DNA of 64,000 bases from Clostridia bacterium (GCA_017577715.1 PKRC01000002.1:62001-126000), one strand, 5' to 3'; numbered from the stretch's first letter, positions 25,100 through 34,134 are shown. Notes: generated from the letters alone by a model not told the origin. A program made the numbers and translations.

Positions 25100-26278
25100 A
25101 TGGAAAACTTTACATTTTTAAGCCCCACTAAGATCATATTTGGTAGGGGTGTAGAAAACCAGGTAGGAGAAGAGACTAAGGTTTACAGCAAAAAGGTTCT
25201 TTTGCACTACGGCGGGGGGACCATCAAACGCATAGGGCTTTATGACAGGGTGGTGAAGTCCCTTAAGGATGCAGGCGTGGAATTCATTGAGCTGGGTGGA
25301 GTACAGCCAAATCCTCGACTCAGCCTTGTGAAACAGGGGATTGAGCTTTGTAGAAAACATAACATCGACTTCATCCTGGCTGTGGGAGGCGGCAGCGTAA
25401 TCGATTCGGCCAAAGCCATTGCTGTTGGCGTACCCTATGAGGGCGATGTGTGGGACTTTTATAGCGGCAAGGCCGTGCCGCAAAAGGCGCTCCCTGTGGG
25501 CGTGGTGCTTACCATACCTGCAGCCGGCAGCGAGGCCAGCAAGAGTTCGGTGATTACCAATGAGGACGGATGGTACAAGCGCGGCTTAAACGTTGAGATA
25601 ATACGTCCCAAGTTTGCCATAATGAATCCCGAAATTACCTTTACGCTTCCGCCTTATCAGACGGCCTGCGGTGCTGCTGACATCATGGCCCATGTGATGG
25701 AGCGGTATTTTACCCATCAAAAGGATGTGGATTTCACCGATAGGTTGTGCGAGGCTACCCTTAGGACCATAATCAAGAACGTGCCCATTGTGCTTGAGGA
25801 ACCCGAGAATTACCAGGCCAGGGCTGAAATAATGTGGGCCAGCACTATCGCGCATAACGATCTTTTGGGCACCGGCAGGATTGGCGATTGGGCCTCCCAT
25901 GCCATAGAGCATGAGCTGAGCGGGATATACGATGTGCCCCATGGAGCCGGATTGGCCGTGGTATTTCCTGCCTGGATGAGATACGTCTATAAGGAAAATG
26001 TGGACCGGTTTGTACAGTTTGCTACTAGGGTTTGGGATGTAGAGATGGATTTTGCAAACCCTGAGAGGACGGCTCTTGAGGGGATACGCTGCCTCACCCA
26101 ATTTTTCAAGAGGATTGGCCTTCCGGTGACGCTGGAAGAGCTGGGCATACCCGATGATAGGCTGGAGGAGATGGCTGACAAGTGCACCAACAAGGGCACC
26201 AAGCAGATAGGGAATTTTAAGAAGCTGGGCAGGGAGGATGTGCTCAACATACTCAAGATGGCCCGTAAACAGGGTTAA
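25100..26278 (+). CDS. iron-containing alcohol dehydrogenase (butanol dehydrogenase / YqhD type)
   Basis: NAD(P)H-dependent reduction of aldehydes to alcohols, a fermentative or detoxifying role in the cytoplasm. 392 residues, normal for group III dehydrogenases. It begins ENFTFLSPTKIIFGRG, with the dinucleotide segment AVGGGSVIDSAKAIA (around residue 95). The metal ligands are visible as Asp and His in CGAADIMAHVMERYF (around 195) and His residues in SHAIEHELSG and DVPHGAGLAVVFPAW. The start has AGGAGGAAGATTATT upstream. A strong terminator follows. Substrate cannot be fixed from sequence alone. Confidence 0.93.
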   Translation: MENFTFLSPTKIIFGRGVENQVGEETKVYSKKVLLHYGGGTIKRIGLYDRVVKSLKDAGVEFIELGGVQPNPRLSLVKQGIELCRKHNIDFILAVGGGSVIDSAKAIAVGVPYEGDVWDFYSGKAVPQKALPVGVVLTIPAAGSEASKSSVITNEDGWYKRGLNVEIIRPKFAIMNPEITFTLPPYQTACGAADIMAHVMERYFTHQKDVDFTDRLCEATLRTIIKNVPIVLEEPENYQARAEIMWASTIAHNDLLGTGRIGDWASHAIEHELSGIYDVPHGAGLAVVFPAWMRYVYKENVDRFVQFATRVWDVEMDFANPERTALEGIRCLTQFFKRIGLPVTLEELGIPDDRLEEMADKCTNKGTKQIGNFKKLGREDVLNILKMARKQG

Positions 26279-26328
26279 AAGGCCATATTGAAACAATCCC
26301 TATTAAAAGGCAAAGGCTGACTTTTTTG

Positions 26329-26367
26329 CAATCCCTCTTCATCGCAAGGATGGAGAGGGATTGTCTT
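26329..26367 (+). terminator. terminator after the alcohol dehydrogenase gene
   Basis: CAATCCCTCT (26329-26338) pairs with AGAGGGATTG (26354-26363), and CATC/GATG extends the stem inward. The T tract is only TCTT. Confidence 0.7.
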
Positions 26368-26398
26368 AAATTTGAAGGCCGTCGGAGGAGTACTCAAA

Positions 26399-27562
26399 AT
26401 GCAGATAGATGCGGAAGTTTATTGGTTTAAAGAAAGGCTGATCCAGCACAGGCGCCATTTACATATGTATCCTGAATTGGGGTTTGATGTATATGCCACC
26501 CGGGATTACATTTTATCTTGCCTTAAAGATTATGGGTTTAATGAAATAAGGATATTAGCTGGTACCGGCATAAAAGCCGTCATGAAGGGCAAGGGCAGCG
26601 GCATGACCCTGGCTTTCAGGGCCGATATGGATGCTCTTCCGCTTCAGGAAGAGACTGGCGTTGAGTTTGCTTCGATAAACTGCGGAAAGATGCATGCCTG
26701 CGGTCATGATGGCCACATGGCCATTTTGCTGGCGCTTGCTGAGTGGCTGGGCTTGCACAAAGGGGAACTGAATGGCAACGTCGTTCTCATCTTTCAACCC
26801 GCTGAGGAGACGGTGGGAGGGGCACTGCCCATGATCAAAGAAGGGGTACTGGAAGATCCCAAGGTGGATGCCGTATTTGGCTTCCACCTCTTGCCAGATA
26901 TCCCTCAAGGGAAGATAGGGCTTAAAGAGGGGCCTGTGATGGCTCAAAACTGCGAATTTACGGTGGAAATTACCGGCAAAAGCGCTCATGGGGCCATGTC
27001 CCACCAAGGCGTTGATGCACTGCTGGCATCGTGTCATTTTGTAAATTTGGTTTATGGCCTTTTCCACAGATGGGTTGCTTCGGATGAAGAAGCAGTGTTC
27101 ACTATTGGAAAACTTCAGGCGGGAGAGGAAAGGAACATAATTGCAGGGAAGGCTGTCATTGAGGGAATTGTGCGCACCTTTGACGAAAGGGTTTATGAGC
27201 AAATAAAGGAAAACATACAGGGTTTGCTAAGAGGCCTTGAACTTTCACACGGGGTAAAGGCGCAGTATAGGGAAGATGTGTACTATCCGGCAGTGAATAA
27301 CGATCCCAAACTGGTAAGTCAGCTTAAAGAATTCTTGCCTCATCGTGCGCTTCAGGATATACAGCCCATGATGATAGCGGAGGACTTTTCCTACTATCAG
27401 CAGAGGGTACCCGGCGTTTACATGTTTCTTGGCTGCGGGAATGAAAGCAAAGGTTTTACCGCTCCGCTTCACAGCAGTAAATTTAACTTCGATGAAGAAG
27501 TGCTACTTTATGGGCTGCAGGCCTATCATGACATCATAAAAGGGTTTGGAGTTGTGCGTTAA
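26399..27562 (+). CDS. M20-family amidohydrolase (N-acyl-amino-acid or hippurate hydrolase type)
   Basis: Metal-dependent amidase of the M20D group, hydrolysing N-acyl amino acids or related amides in the cytoplasm. The ATG at 26399 has GGAGGAG eight bases upstream; the frame opens nine codons earlier. About 387 residues. Landmarks are the N-terminal RRHLHMYPELGFD, the FRADMDALPLQEETG motif, the metal-binding MHACGHDGHMA, the QPAEETVGGA glutamates and MMIAEDFSYY. The dimerisation domain begins around FTVEITGKSAHGAM. It is a single gene between two terminators/promoters. Exact substrate unknown. Confidence 0.92.
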   Translation: MQIDAEVYWFKERLIQHRRHLHMYPELGFDVYATRDYILSCLKDYGFNEIRILAGTGIKAVMKGKGSGMTLAFRADMDALPLQEETGVEFASINCGKMHACGHDGHMAILLALAEWLGLHKGELNGNVVLIFQPAEETVGGALPMIKEGVLEDPKVDAVFGFHLLPDIPQGKIGLKEGPVMAQNCEFTVEITGKSAHGAMSHQGVDALLASCHFVNLVYGLFHRWVASDEEAVFTIGKLQAGEERNIIAGKAVIEGIVRTFDERVYEQIKENIQGLLRGLELSHGVKAQYREDVYYPAVNNDPKLVSQLKEFLPHRALQDIQPMMIAEDFSYYQQRVPGVYMFLGCGNESKGFTAPLHSSKFNFDEEVLLYGLQAYHDIIKGFGVVR

Positions 27563-27628
27563 ACTGAGATCCATGCATCTCGAAAATTCAATGATGAGGT
27601 GTAAACTTTGGCAAAAAAATATTTTGTT

Positions 27629-27657
27629 GAACAAGCAAGCATTTGTTGTTAGAATTA
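27629..27657 (+). promoter_or_regulatory. promoter upstream of yesL-like gene
   Basis: TTGAAC (27629-27634), 17 bases, TAGAAT (27652-27657), 54 bases before the start codon. Confidence 0.5.
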
Positions 27658-27711
27658 AAAATAAGAAGGAATTTTATCGAACAAAAATAAAATAAAGAAA
27701 GGATTGTTGAT

Positions 27712-28554
27712 ATGTTTGGCGGTCTCTTTGAGAGGATGTATTACGGCAATCCCAATAAGCCCGATTTAAAATATGAAAACTTGAGGGAAAAGCCCATCAA
27801 GCTGTTTTTTACCGTTTTACGGATACGGTTTTGGGACCTAATTAAGCTGAATTTGTTGTATTCCCTTTTCTGGCTCCCGGCTTTTATATGGACCTATCTT
27901 CAGTTGCAGGTTACTGCCCAGACGGGGGAGCCCATAAATATATTTTACTTCTTGGTGCTCATTCCCTGCCTCCTTTTTGCCGGCCCTGCTACGGCGGGTG
28001 TCACTTATGTGCTCAGGAACTGGGCGAGGGATGAACATGCATGGCTTTTCAGCGATTTTAAGGATGCGTGGAAGATGAACTGGAAGGAAAGCTTGATCAT
28101 AATGCTGCTCAACGGTCTTGCGCTTATGATATTCTATGTAAACTTGAGTTTTTACAGCTCCATGGCCTCACAGAATATCTTCTTCCTCATGTTGTATTAT
28201 TTCATGTGGATGATAGGCCTTGTTTATGCCATGATGAACATATACATTTTCCCCATGCTGGTCACTTACAAGTTGAGTGTAAGGCAGATATTAAAAAATG
28301 CGCTGATTTTCACTTTGGCAAAGCTTCCCCATACCTTTGTGGTCTTTGTGCTGATGGTGGCTTTATTTATAGCCAGTATATGGTATACCATACCTGTATT
28401 TTTCGTCGGGTTGACCTTCCCCATGTTTATTGGTGTCTCATTGGCCAACTGGGCGTTTTATAAGTACCTGGATAGGCCGACCAACAATGCAGCCGAGAGC
28501 GATACCCAGGAAGGCGATATGCATGAAAGCGATGCTCAAGAGGATGAGCAATGA
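27712..28554 (+). CDS. YesL/DUF624-family membrane protein
   Basis: A 280-residue integral membrane protein. It opens with MFGGLFERMYYGNPNKPDLK, typical of DUF624 proteins, followed by about five hydrophobic helices (LNLLYSLFWLPAFIWTYL around residue 45, FYFLVLIPCLLFAGPATAG around 78, and others near 130, 160 and 215-245). The C-terminal 25 residues are acidic and soluble, with repeats of the type DTQEGDMHESDAQED. The ATG has AAAGGATTGTTGAT upstream. Family members often sit beside sugar-binding ABC transporters, but no such genes are adjacent here, so the role is unknown. Confidence 0.85.
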   Translation: MFGGLFERMYYGNPNKPDLKYENLREKPIKLFFTVLRIRFWDLIKLNLLYSLFWLPAFIWTYLQLQVTAQTGEPINIFYFLVLIPCLLFAGPATAGVTYVLRNWARDEHAWLFSDFKDAWKMNWKESLIIMLLNGLALMIFYVNLSFYSSMASQNIFFLMLYYFMWMIGLVYAMMNIYIFPMLVTYKLSVRQILKNALIFTLAKLPHTFVVFVLMVALFIASIWYTIPVFFVGLTFPMFIGVSLANWAFYKYLDRPTNNAAESDTQEGDMHESDAQEDEQ

Positions 28555-28632
28555 AAACGTCTGTGGGGTGCTTCAAATACCCGGCGTTGTAATGAGGGGC
28601 AGCAGTATGTAGATCGAAGTGAGAAGGGGTAG

Positions 28633-29397
28633 ATGGGTATTTATAACGGATTTGCTTATATTTACGATACATTGATGCAGGATGTCAATTACCCTAAATG
28701 GGTTGACTATATAGAGCTGTTATTTAGGCACTATGGCGTAAAACCGCGGCAGATAGTTGATCTGGCCTGTGGAACGGGCAACATTACCATACTTTTGAGA
28801 GAGAGGGGATATGATGTCATAGGCATCGATCAGTCTGAGGATATGCTGTTTGTTGCGAGGGAAAAGGCGCGCAATAGGGGGATGAACATCACCTTTGTAT
28901 TTCAGGATATACGCCATATCAGCCTACATCACCCAGTAGATGCTATGACCTGCATCTGTGATGGCATAAATTATATCTCCGCCGAAGAGGAGCTGGATCT
29001 GGTATTTGAAGGGGTATACAGATATTTGAATCCAGGGGGAATCTTCGTATTCGACATCAGCTCTTACTATAAGCTCTCTTCAATAGTGGGCAACAATGTC
29101 TTTGTAAAAACCGATGAGGATATAAGCTATATATGGCAGAACTATTTCGATAAGCAGTCGCGGATTTGCGAGATGGAGTTGTCATTTTTTGTTAAAGAAG
29201 GTGAACATTACAAGCGCTTCGATGAGGTTCACTATCAGCGTGCCTATCATGCGGAAGAGATTGTGGGGCACCTTGAAAATAATGGCTTTGAGGATATAGG
29301 GGTGTATCAGCCTTTTACTCTGAAGCCTCCCAAGAAGAAGGCAGAGCGGATATTTTTCGCAGCCAGAAAGAAAGGAAGCTGTACCAAAGGCTGCTGA
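28633..29397 (+). CDS. class I SAM-dependent methyltransferase
   Basis: A 254-residue cytoplasmic methyltransferase. The SAM site is clear: IVDLACGTGNITILL (motif I, about residue 38-52), DVIGIDQSEDMLFVAR (the acidic residue after strand 2, about 60) and VDAMTCICDGINYI (about 98). The N-terminus YNGFAYIYDTLMQDVNYPKW is typical of a widespread clostridial group with no known substrate. The ATG follows GAGAAGGGGTAG. It precedes hslO by 35 bases and probably shares its transcript. Confidence 0.9.
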   Translation: MGIYNGFAYIYDTLMQDVNYPKWVDYIELLFRHYGVKPRQIVDLACGTGNITILLRERGYDVIGIDQSEDMLFVAREKARNRGMNITFVFQDIRHISLHHPVDAMTCICDGINYISAEEELDLVFEGVYRYLNPGGIFVFDISSYYKLSSIVGNNVFVKTDEDISYIWQNYFDKQSRICEMELSFFVKEGEHYKRFDEVHYQRAYHAEEIVGHLENNGFEDIGVYQPFTLKPPKKKAERIFFAARKKGSCTKGC

Positions 29398-29432
29398 TAT
29401 TCCAAGACGTAATGGGAAAAAGGAGGATGTAC

Positions 29433-30332
29433 ATGAACGATTATGTAATAAGAGTTACGGCTGCCAATGGATTTATTCGCGGCTTTGCTGCTAGGACTAC
29501 TGATCTGGTACAAGAGGCTCAAAGGCTCCATGGACTTTCTCCTGTAGCCAGCGCTGCGCTGGGGCGTGCCATGACGGCTGCCGCTATGCTGGGAGTTGAT
29601 ATGAAAGGCGAGAAGGATACCCTTTCGCTCATCATAAAAGGTGATGGCCCCTTGGGCAGCATTGTAGTGGTGGCGACTTCGGGCGGCAAGGTAAAGGGAT
29701 ACGTTGCCAATCCCAAGGTTGATTTGCCGCTTAATGCTCACAATAAGCTGGACGTGTCAACTGCTGTAGGCAAAAAGGGCAAAATAACGGTAATAAAGGA
29801 TTTAGGGTTGAAAGAGCCCTATATAGGACAGGCCGATCTGATGTCAGGGGAGATAGCCGAAGATGTGGCCTATTACCTGACGGTGTCGGAACAACAGCCC
29901 TCAGCTGTGGCTTTGGGAGTGCTTGTCAATCCCGATTGTACCGTAAAAGCTGCAGGCGGCTTTATCATACAGGCCTTGCCTGGGGCACCTGAGGATGTCA
30001 TCGCAGCCATTGAAGAAAAGATCAGCAGCAGCCCTTCCATCTCCCGCCAGTTTGATGAAGGCAAATCTCCCGAAGAGGTGCTGGAAGGCATTCTAGGGCA
30101 GCACGGGATGCAGGTAAAAGCCGTAATGGATGTACAGTTCAAATGCGATTGCAACAGGGAGAGGCTTAAATACATATTGATGAGTATGGATGAAAAAGAG
30201 TTCATAGATATTATAGAAAATGATAAGCGAGCGGAAGTAGTATGCCATTACTGCAGTAAAAAATACATATTTGAGCAGGATGAGCTTAAGGAGATGCTAG
30301 AACAGAGAAGAAGGAACGAAGAAAACCTTTGA
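29433..30332 (+). CDS. hslO: Hsp33, redox-regulated holding chaperone
   Basis: Binds unfolding proteins under oxidative and heat stress in the cytoplasm. The ATG at 29433 has AGGAGG six bases upstream; an upstream ATG at 29412 lacks one. About 299 residues. The N-terminal domain begins NDYVIRVTAANGFIRGFAA. The C-terminal zinc switch has the four Cys in CDCN (about residue 238) and CHYC (about 271), whose oxidation activates the chaperone. The family ending is EKEFIDIIENDKRAEVVCHYC with KYIFEQDEL. Confidence 0.95.
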   Translation: MNDYVIRVTAANGFIRGFAARTTDLVQEAQRLHGLSPVASAALGRAMTAAAMLGVDMKGEKDTLSLIIKGDGPLGSIVVVATSGGKVKGYVANPKVDLPLNAHNKLDVSTAVGKKGKITVIKDLGLKEPYIGQADLMSGEIAEDVAYYLTVSEQQPSAVALGVLVNPDCTVKAAGGFIIQALPGAPEDVIAAIEEKISSSPSISRQFDEGKSPEEVLEGILGQHGMQVKAVMDVQFKCDCNRERLKYILMSMDEKEFIDIIENDKRAEVVCHYCSKKYIFEQDELKEMLEQRRRNEENL

Positions 30333-30382
30333 AGACCTATATTGGTTGGCGGTAACCTGAAATCTTGCTGCAAATAACCGCT

Positions 30383-30419
30383 TGATTATATAGAGCTTTT
30401 GGGCATTATATGCTATAAT
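30383..30419 (+). promoter_or_regulatory. promoter candidates for the TPR gene
   Basis: TTGATT (30383-30388), 17 bases, TTATAT (30406-30411). A perfect TATAAT also lies at 30414-30419 but with a poor -35. Confidence 0.45.
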
Positions 30420-30454
30420 ATTTCCAAGAAGTATCTTTAGGTAAGGAGCGGAAT

Positions 30455-32209
30455 ATGGCAGTGGGATTGTCTGCGAGAACCAAGAGAAAGGTTATTCCCT
30501 TTGAACAAAACGGACAGTTTTATTACAGGAAAGCAAAGAAATATATTGAGAGCAACAATTATATAGATGCCCTCAGCTTTTATCGAAAGGCTGTTGAAAA
30601 AGAACCCGAAAATCTGGAATACAGGCTGGATCTGGCTCAAGTGTTTACTGAAATGGGGTATTATGAGGAGTCCAACCAGATATTGCTCTATATATTGCAG
30701 AAGGATGAGAACAATGCCGATTGTTATTTCTGCTTAGGATGTAATTTTTTGGGCCTGCAGGAGTATGAAAGGGCAAAGGAATGCTTCGAGAAATACCTTC
30801 AGCAGGATCCAGATGGGATCTATGCAGAGGATGCCCAGGATTTGCTGGATATACTTCAAAGCCACGAGATGTATTTTGACAACGACTTAGAGGTAATGTT
30901 AAATTCTGATAGGGAACGGCTATACAAGCTGGCCAATAAGGGTAAGAATTTTCTTGATATGGGAGATTACAAGAGAGCCATTCGCTGTCTGGAAAACGTG
31001 ATAAAGAAAGACCCTTCTCTGATATTTGCTCGAAATAACCTTGCGCTGGCATATTTTTGCGAGGGGCGCCTTGACGATGCCATCGATGTGAGTCAGGGCG
31101 TGCTTAAAGAACAGCCGCAAAACGTTCACGCTAATTGCAATATAGCTATCTTTTACCGTGAGAAGGGGCTGGAGGAGGAAAGCGAAAAGCATCTGCAAGC
31201 GGTACTGGGCATAGAGACCAACGACCCCGAGGAGATCCATAAGATTGCTGTGACCCTGTGTGAACTCAAAAGGCATAAAGAGGCCAATAGATTGCTCAAG
31301 CGGTTGCTCCAATACAAGCCCTATGATATAAAGATACTCCACTATATAGCGGTTTCCTATTTCAATCTCCAGAAGTTTAAGGAAGCGTTGAAGTACTGGA
31401 GCAAGATCGAGAAAATAGCTCCCAACAATACCATAAGCAGCTTTTATAAAAGGCTGACGCATGCCATAATGAGCGGTGAAAGGGAATTCAGCGAGATATC
31501 TTATCATTTTCAGGTTCCCTATGAGGAGGTTATATACCGTATAAAGAAGATTAACGACCTCCTCAGGCTTCCGCACAAGGATTTGAAAAAGCGCTGGAGC
31601 AGCAGTGATGAGCTGTTGGCTCTGCTAAAATGGGGTTTGGAGCTCAATGACCTTTCAATAAAAAGGGCTATTTTGGGCGTTATAGCCTCGTTTAAGGATG
31701 GAAAGGCCGAAAGTTTCCTGAGGGAGTTTATACTGAGGAAAAGTGTAGACGATGAGCTAAAGAGGGAAGCCGTTATGCTGCTTAAGCAGATGGGTGCTCC
31801 CGAACCATATATAGCCTATCTGGATGATAATATAGTGCAGATTAGGATAGACGTCGTTGTTCATAATACTCCTACCGATCTTCCTCAGGTCTTTCATGAT
31901 GTAATAAACATAGCTATTGAGACGATGAAAGGGCGCTATAAAGATGGCTTTGAAGCTCAGGTGCGTGAAATATGGAATAATTTTATTTCGGCCATGTTGC
32001 CCTATGGTTTGCCCAGAATAAGAAAGCCCGAAGCATGGGCCGCAGCGTTGGAGCTGTATTATTGTCTGATGTCTGGGTTGGTCGTAGATAAAACGGAGCT
32101 AGCTCGTCTCTATAGGGCTTCCTATTCTACCATATCCAATGCCTGCAGGCGTATCAGCCTTGTATTACCGGGCAGTGAGCGCAACCAAGTAACGCCCTAT
32201 CTGCAATAA
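30455..32209 (+). CDS. TPR-repeat protein with C-terminal helix-turn-helix-like segment
   Basis: A 584-residue soluble protein. From about residue 20 to 330 it is built of tetratricopeptide repeats (for example FYYRKAKKYIESNNYIDALS, CYFCLGCNFLGLQEYERAKE, ARNNLALAYFCEGRLDDAID and ILHYIAVSYFNLQKFKEALK). A middle helical region (about 370-450) resembles HEAT-type pairs (SIKRAILGVIASFKDGKAES). Residues about 545-575 (DKTELARLYRASYSTISNACRRI) look like a helix-turn-helix. The ATG has TAAGGAGCGGAAT upstream. No signal peptide. I do not recognise a named family; a scaffold or regulatory role is inferred from the repeats only. Confidence 0.82.
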   Translation: MAVGLSARTKRKVIPFEQNGQFYYRKAKKYIESNNYIDALSFYRKAVEKEPENLEYRLDLAQVFTEMGYYEESNQILLYILQKDENNADCYFCLGCNFLGLQEYERAKECFEKYLQQDPDGIYAEDAQDLLDILQSHEMYFDNDLEVMLNSDRERLYKLANKGKNFLDMGDYKRAIRCLENVIKKDPSLIFARNNLALAYFCEGRLDDAIDVSQGVLKEQPQNVHANCNIAIFYREKGLEEESEKHLQAVLGIETNDPEEIHKIAVTLCELKRHKEANRLLKRLLQYKPYDIKILHYIAVSYFNLQKFKEALKYWSKIEKIAPNNTISSFYKRLTHAIMSGEREFSEISYHFQVPYEEVIYRIKKINDLLRLPHKDLKKRWSSSDELLALLKWGLELNDLSIKRAILGVIASFKDGKAESFLREFILRKSVDDELKREAVMLLKQMGAPEPYIAYLDDNIVQIRIDVVVHNTPTDLPQVFHDVINIAIETMKGRYKDGFEAQVREIWNNFISAMLPYGLPRIRKPEAWAAALELYYCLMSGLVVDKTELARLYRASYSTISNACRRISLVLPGSERNQVTPYLQ

Positions 32210-32247
32210 AAAAGGCTGCTGAGAATCATTTCAGCAGCCTTTTCGTA
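32210..32247 (+). terminator. terminator after the TPR gene, possibly bidirectional
   Basis: AAAAGGCTGCTGA (32210-32222) and TCAGCAGCCTTTT (32231-32243) enclose eight bases. The A and T ends allow use by the convergent lipoprotein gene as well. Confidence 0.9.
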
Positions 32248-32300
32248 TATATAAACAAAACACTGTGAAGGGGTACGTCAGTTGGTGTGGCTATAGAGCG

Positions 32301-32636
32301 TTAATCTTGTGCATTTTCATCAGTGGTTTCGGTTGTTTCGCTGTCGCTGGAGGATTCGAGGTCGGTTTTTTCTGTCTCTTCGTCAGTTTCTTCGCTGTTA
32401 GAAGATTCGTCTTCTTCGGTGTCTGTTTCTTCAGTTGCTTCGTTGCTTGTTTCATCAACGTTTTCTGTTTCTTCAGTTGCTTCGTCGCTTGTTTCATCAA
32501 TGTTTTCTTCAGTGGTTGTAGTCTCTTCGCCGGTACCCTCCTGCGACTCTGTGGATGTGCTCTGGCAGCCTGTAAATGCTACTGCTGTGACCAAGAATAG
32601 GACCGTTAGTAAGATTGCTGCCCACCTTTTCAACAT
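32301..32636 (-). CDS. small acidic low-complexity lipoprotein
   Basis: A 111-residue predicted lipoprotein. KRW is followed by a hydrophobic stretch (AAILLTVLFLVTAVAFTG) and Cys24 in a lipobox-like FTGC, so the mature protein should be tethered to the outer face of the membrane. The rest is almost only Glu, Thr, Ser and Asp, with two tandem 14-residue units (44-57 and 58-71). The ATG follows GAAGGGAGGGACAC on the minus strand. The opposite strand is also open here but gives a Ser/Val-rich mirror without signal or ribosome site, so I prefer the minus strand. The acidic tail could bind cations or act as a spacer; function unknown. Confidence 0.75.
   Translation of the reverse strand: MLKRWAAILLTVLFLVTAVAFTGCQSTSTESQEGTGEETTTTEENIDETSDEATEETENVDETSNEATEETDTEEDESSNSEETDEETEKTDLESSSDSETTETTDENAQD
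32424..32507 (-). repeat. two tandem 42-bp units in the lipoprotein gene
   Basis: Two adjacent copies encode ENIDETSDEATEET and ENVDETSNEATEET. The copies differ at two residues and a few bases, so this is an older duplication. Confidence 0.8.
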
Positions 32637-32665
32637 GTGTCCCTCCCTTCGAGATATTTATGTAT

Positions 32666-32677
32666 CGTTGGCCAACG
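32666..32677. promoter_or_regulatory. palindrome upstream of the lipoprotein gene
   Basis: CGTTGGCCAACG is a perfect 12-bp palindrome between a minus-strand TATAAT (32691-32686) and the lipoprotein start. Its position suits an operator; the regulator is unknown. Confidence 0.35.
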
Positions 32678-32808
32678 CGTAACGTATTATAGAAAGAAAG
32701 TGTGAACTAAGTATGAACAAAATGTAAATATCCTGTGAATTTTGGGGAGTTTTACCCTTTAAAAATGGGGTGCAAAATGGTATCATGAATTGGTGGGGAG
32801 GAATTGAT

Positions 32809-33003
32809 GTGCAGTGGGATGTAGCGATAAAACGCATTGAGGGCCAGCAAGCGGTGGTGGCATTTCAGGACGGGGAAGAGGTTGTCATACCGTTGAAATA
32901 CTTGCCACCTCAATGTCGTGTTGGCGATGTGCTCAAGCTTGAGGTGTACTTTAATCCCTTTGAGACGCTGGAGCATTTACTTAAAGAGTCTGAAGGCGTA
33001 TAA
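32809..33003 (+). CDS. DUF3006-family small protein
   Basis: A 64-residue protein starting at GTG 32809, which has GGGGAGG seven bases upstream; the frame is open from 32770. It reads QWDVAIKRIEGQQAVVAFQD, EEVVIPLKYLPPQC and VGDVLKLEVYFNP. This is the small beta-barrel pattern of DUF3006, which has no established function. It lies divergent from the lipoprotein and 63 bases before the YkvI-like gene. Confidence 0.75.
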   Translation: MQWDVAIKRIEGQQAVVAFQDGEEVVIPLKYLPPQCRVGDVLKLEVYFNPFETLEHLLKESEGV

Positions 33004-33066
33004 TCCCAAAATAAGGCATGACAGCTTCACCTTCCGAATATTCATAACTTATAGAGGTAATTTGTT

Positions 33067-34134
33067 GTGCGAATGTTTGGAAGGTGGAGTTGGGCATTGA
33101 GCAGATACAGCCGTGTCACTTTGGGCGTAAAGATTGCCCTCACATACGTGGGTACTGTGATAGGAGCCGGTTTTGCATCTGGCCAGGAAATATTGCAGTT
33201 TTTTACTATATATGGAAAGTATTCCACATTTTCCATCTTGCTGGCTGCTTTTTTGTTTGTATGGGTAGGGATAGGCGTTTTAAAGATAGGTTTTGAAACG
33301 AGGTCCAGGTCTTTTCGGGACGCCGTAAAGGTGGTTTTCGGCAGGTTATCTCCTTTGGTCAACGCATATATGTTGCTGGCCATAATGATGGTAGCTGCTG
33401 CCATGCTAGCCGGGGCCGGCGCATTGTTTGAAGAATACATACGCCTTCCATTTTATATAGGAATAGCTGTAACGGCCGTTGTGGCATGGACATTCGTAGC
33501 CTTTGGACTAAAAGGCGTATTCGCCATCAATGCTTGGATTATCCCACTTATACTGATCTTTAACCTTTTTGTGTTTGTATATAGCCTGTGTATGGATGAT
33601 CATGCGTATGAGCTCATACTGACATTTGATGTAACGGCCTTTGATGTGGTCAAAGCCGCCGTATCGTATGCTTCTTTCAATATTGTGCTGGCTTTGGGAG
33701 TTTTGGTATCTGCCGGCTCTGAGGTGGATGATCCGTGGGCTTTGAAGGTTGGAGGGGCTTTGGGAGGCTTCATATTGGGCGCAATGCTGCTCATGAGCAA
33801 CTATTCTTTGATGCGATACGTGCCTGAGATTTACGAGTTTGAAGTTCCTGTGCTGTATATAGCACGTCGAATAGGCCCTTTTTTTGATGGGGCCTTTGTG
33901 GTGGTAATGTGGGGGGCTATCATTACCACCTTTGTGGCCAACGTATTTTCTGTTGTATGCGCCATAAATGACATTTTTAAATTGCCTGTACATGCTGCGC
34001 TGCTTATCACAACTGTAGCTTGCATGGCACTGTCCTTTATAGGTTTTTCGCGCATGGTAGCCTTTGTCTATCCGATATTGGGAATAATAGGAGTTTTTGT
34101 GATCTGCATGATGTTCTTTTTGGTCAAAAAATAA
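33067..34134 (+). CDS. YkvI-like membrane protein
   Basis: A 355-residue polytopic membrane protein with about ten helices. The N-terminal helix VTLGVKIALTYVGTVIGAGFASGQEIL carries the unwound-helix Gly-rich segment typical of LeuT-fold carriers, and the protein resembles the YkvI family. The GTG at 33067 is about eight bases after GAGGTAA. A small amino-acid or similar solute is a reasonable guess but is not shown by the sequence. The terminator after it overlaps the end of the convergent cca gene. Confidence 0.82.
   Translation: MRMFGRWSWALSRYSRVTLGVKIALTYVGTVIGAGFASGQEILQFFTIYGKYSTFSILLAAFLFVWVGIGVLKIGFETRSRSFRDAVKVVFGRLSPLVNAYMLLAIMMVAAAMLAGAGALFEEYIRLPFYIGIAVTAVVAWTFVAFGLKGVFAINAWIIPLILIFNLFVFVYSLCMDDHAYELILTFDVTAFDVVKAAVSYASFNIVLALGVLVSAGSEVDDPWALKVGGALGGFILGAMLLMSNYSLMRYVPEIYEFEVPVLYIARRIGPFFDGAFVVVMWGAIITTFVANVFSVVCAINDIFKLPVHAALLITTVACMALSFIGFSRMVAFVYPILGIIGVFVICMMFFLVKK

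Noticed and set aside
32323..32682. A 119-codon plus-strand Ser/Val-rich frame opposite the acidic lipoprotein
   Set aside because: It is a mirror of the low-complexity repeat; the minus strand has the ribosome site, signal peptide and lipobox.
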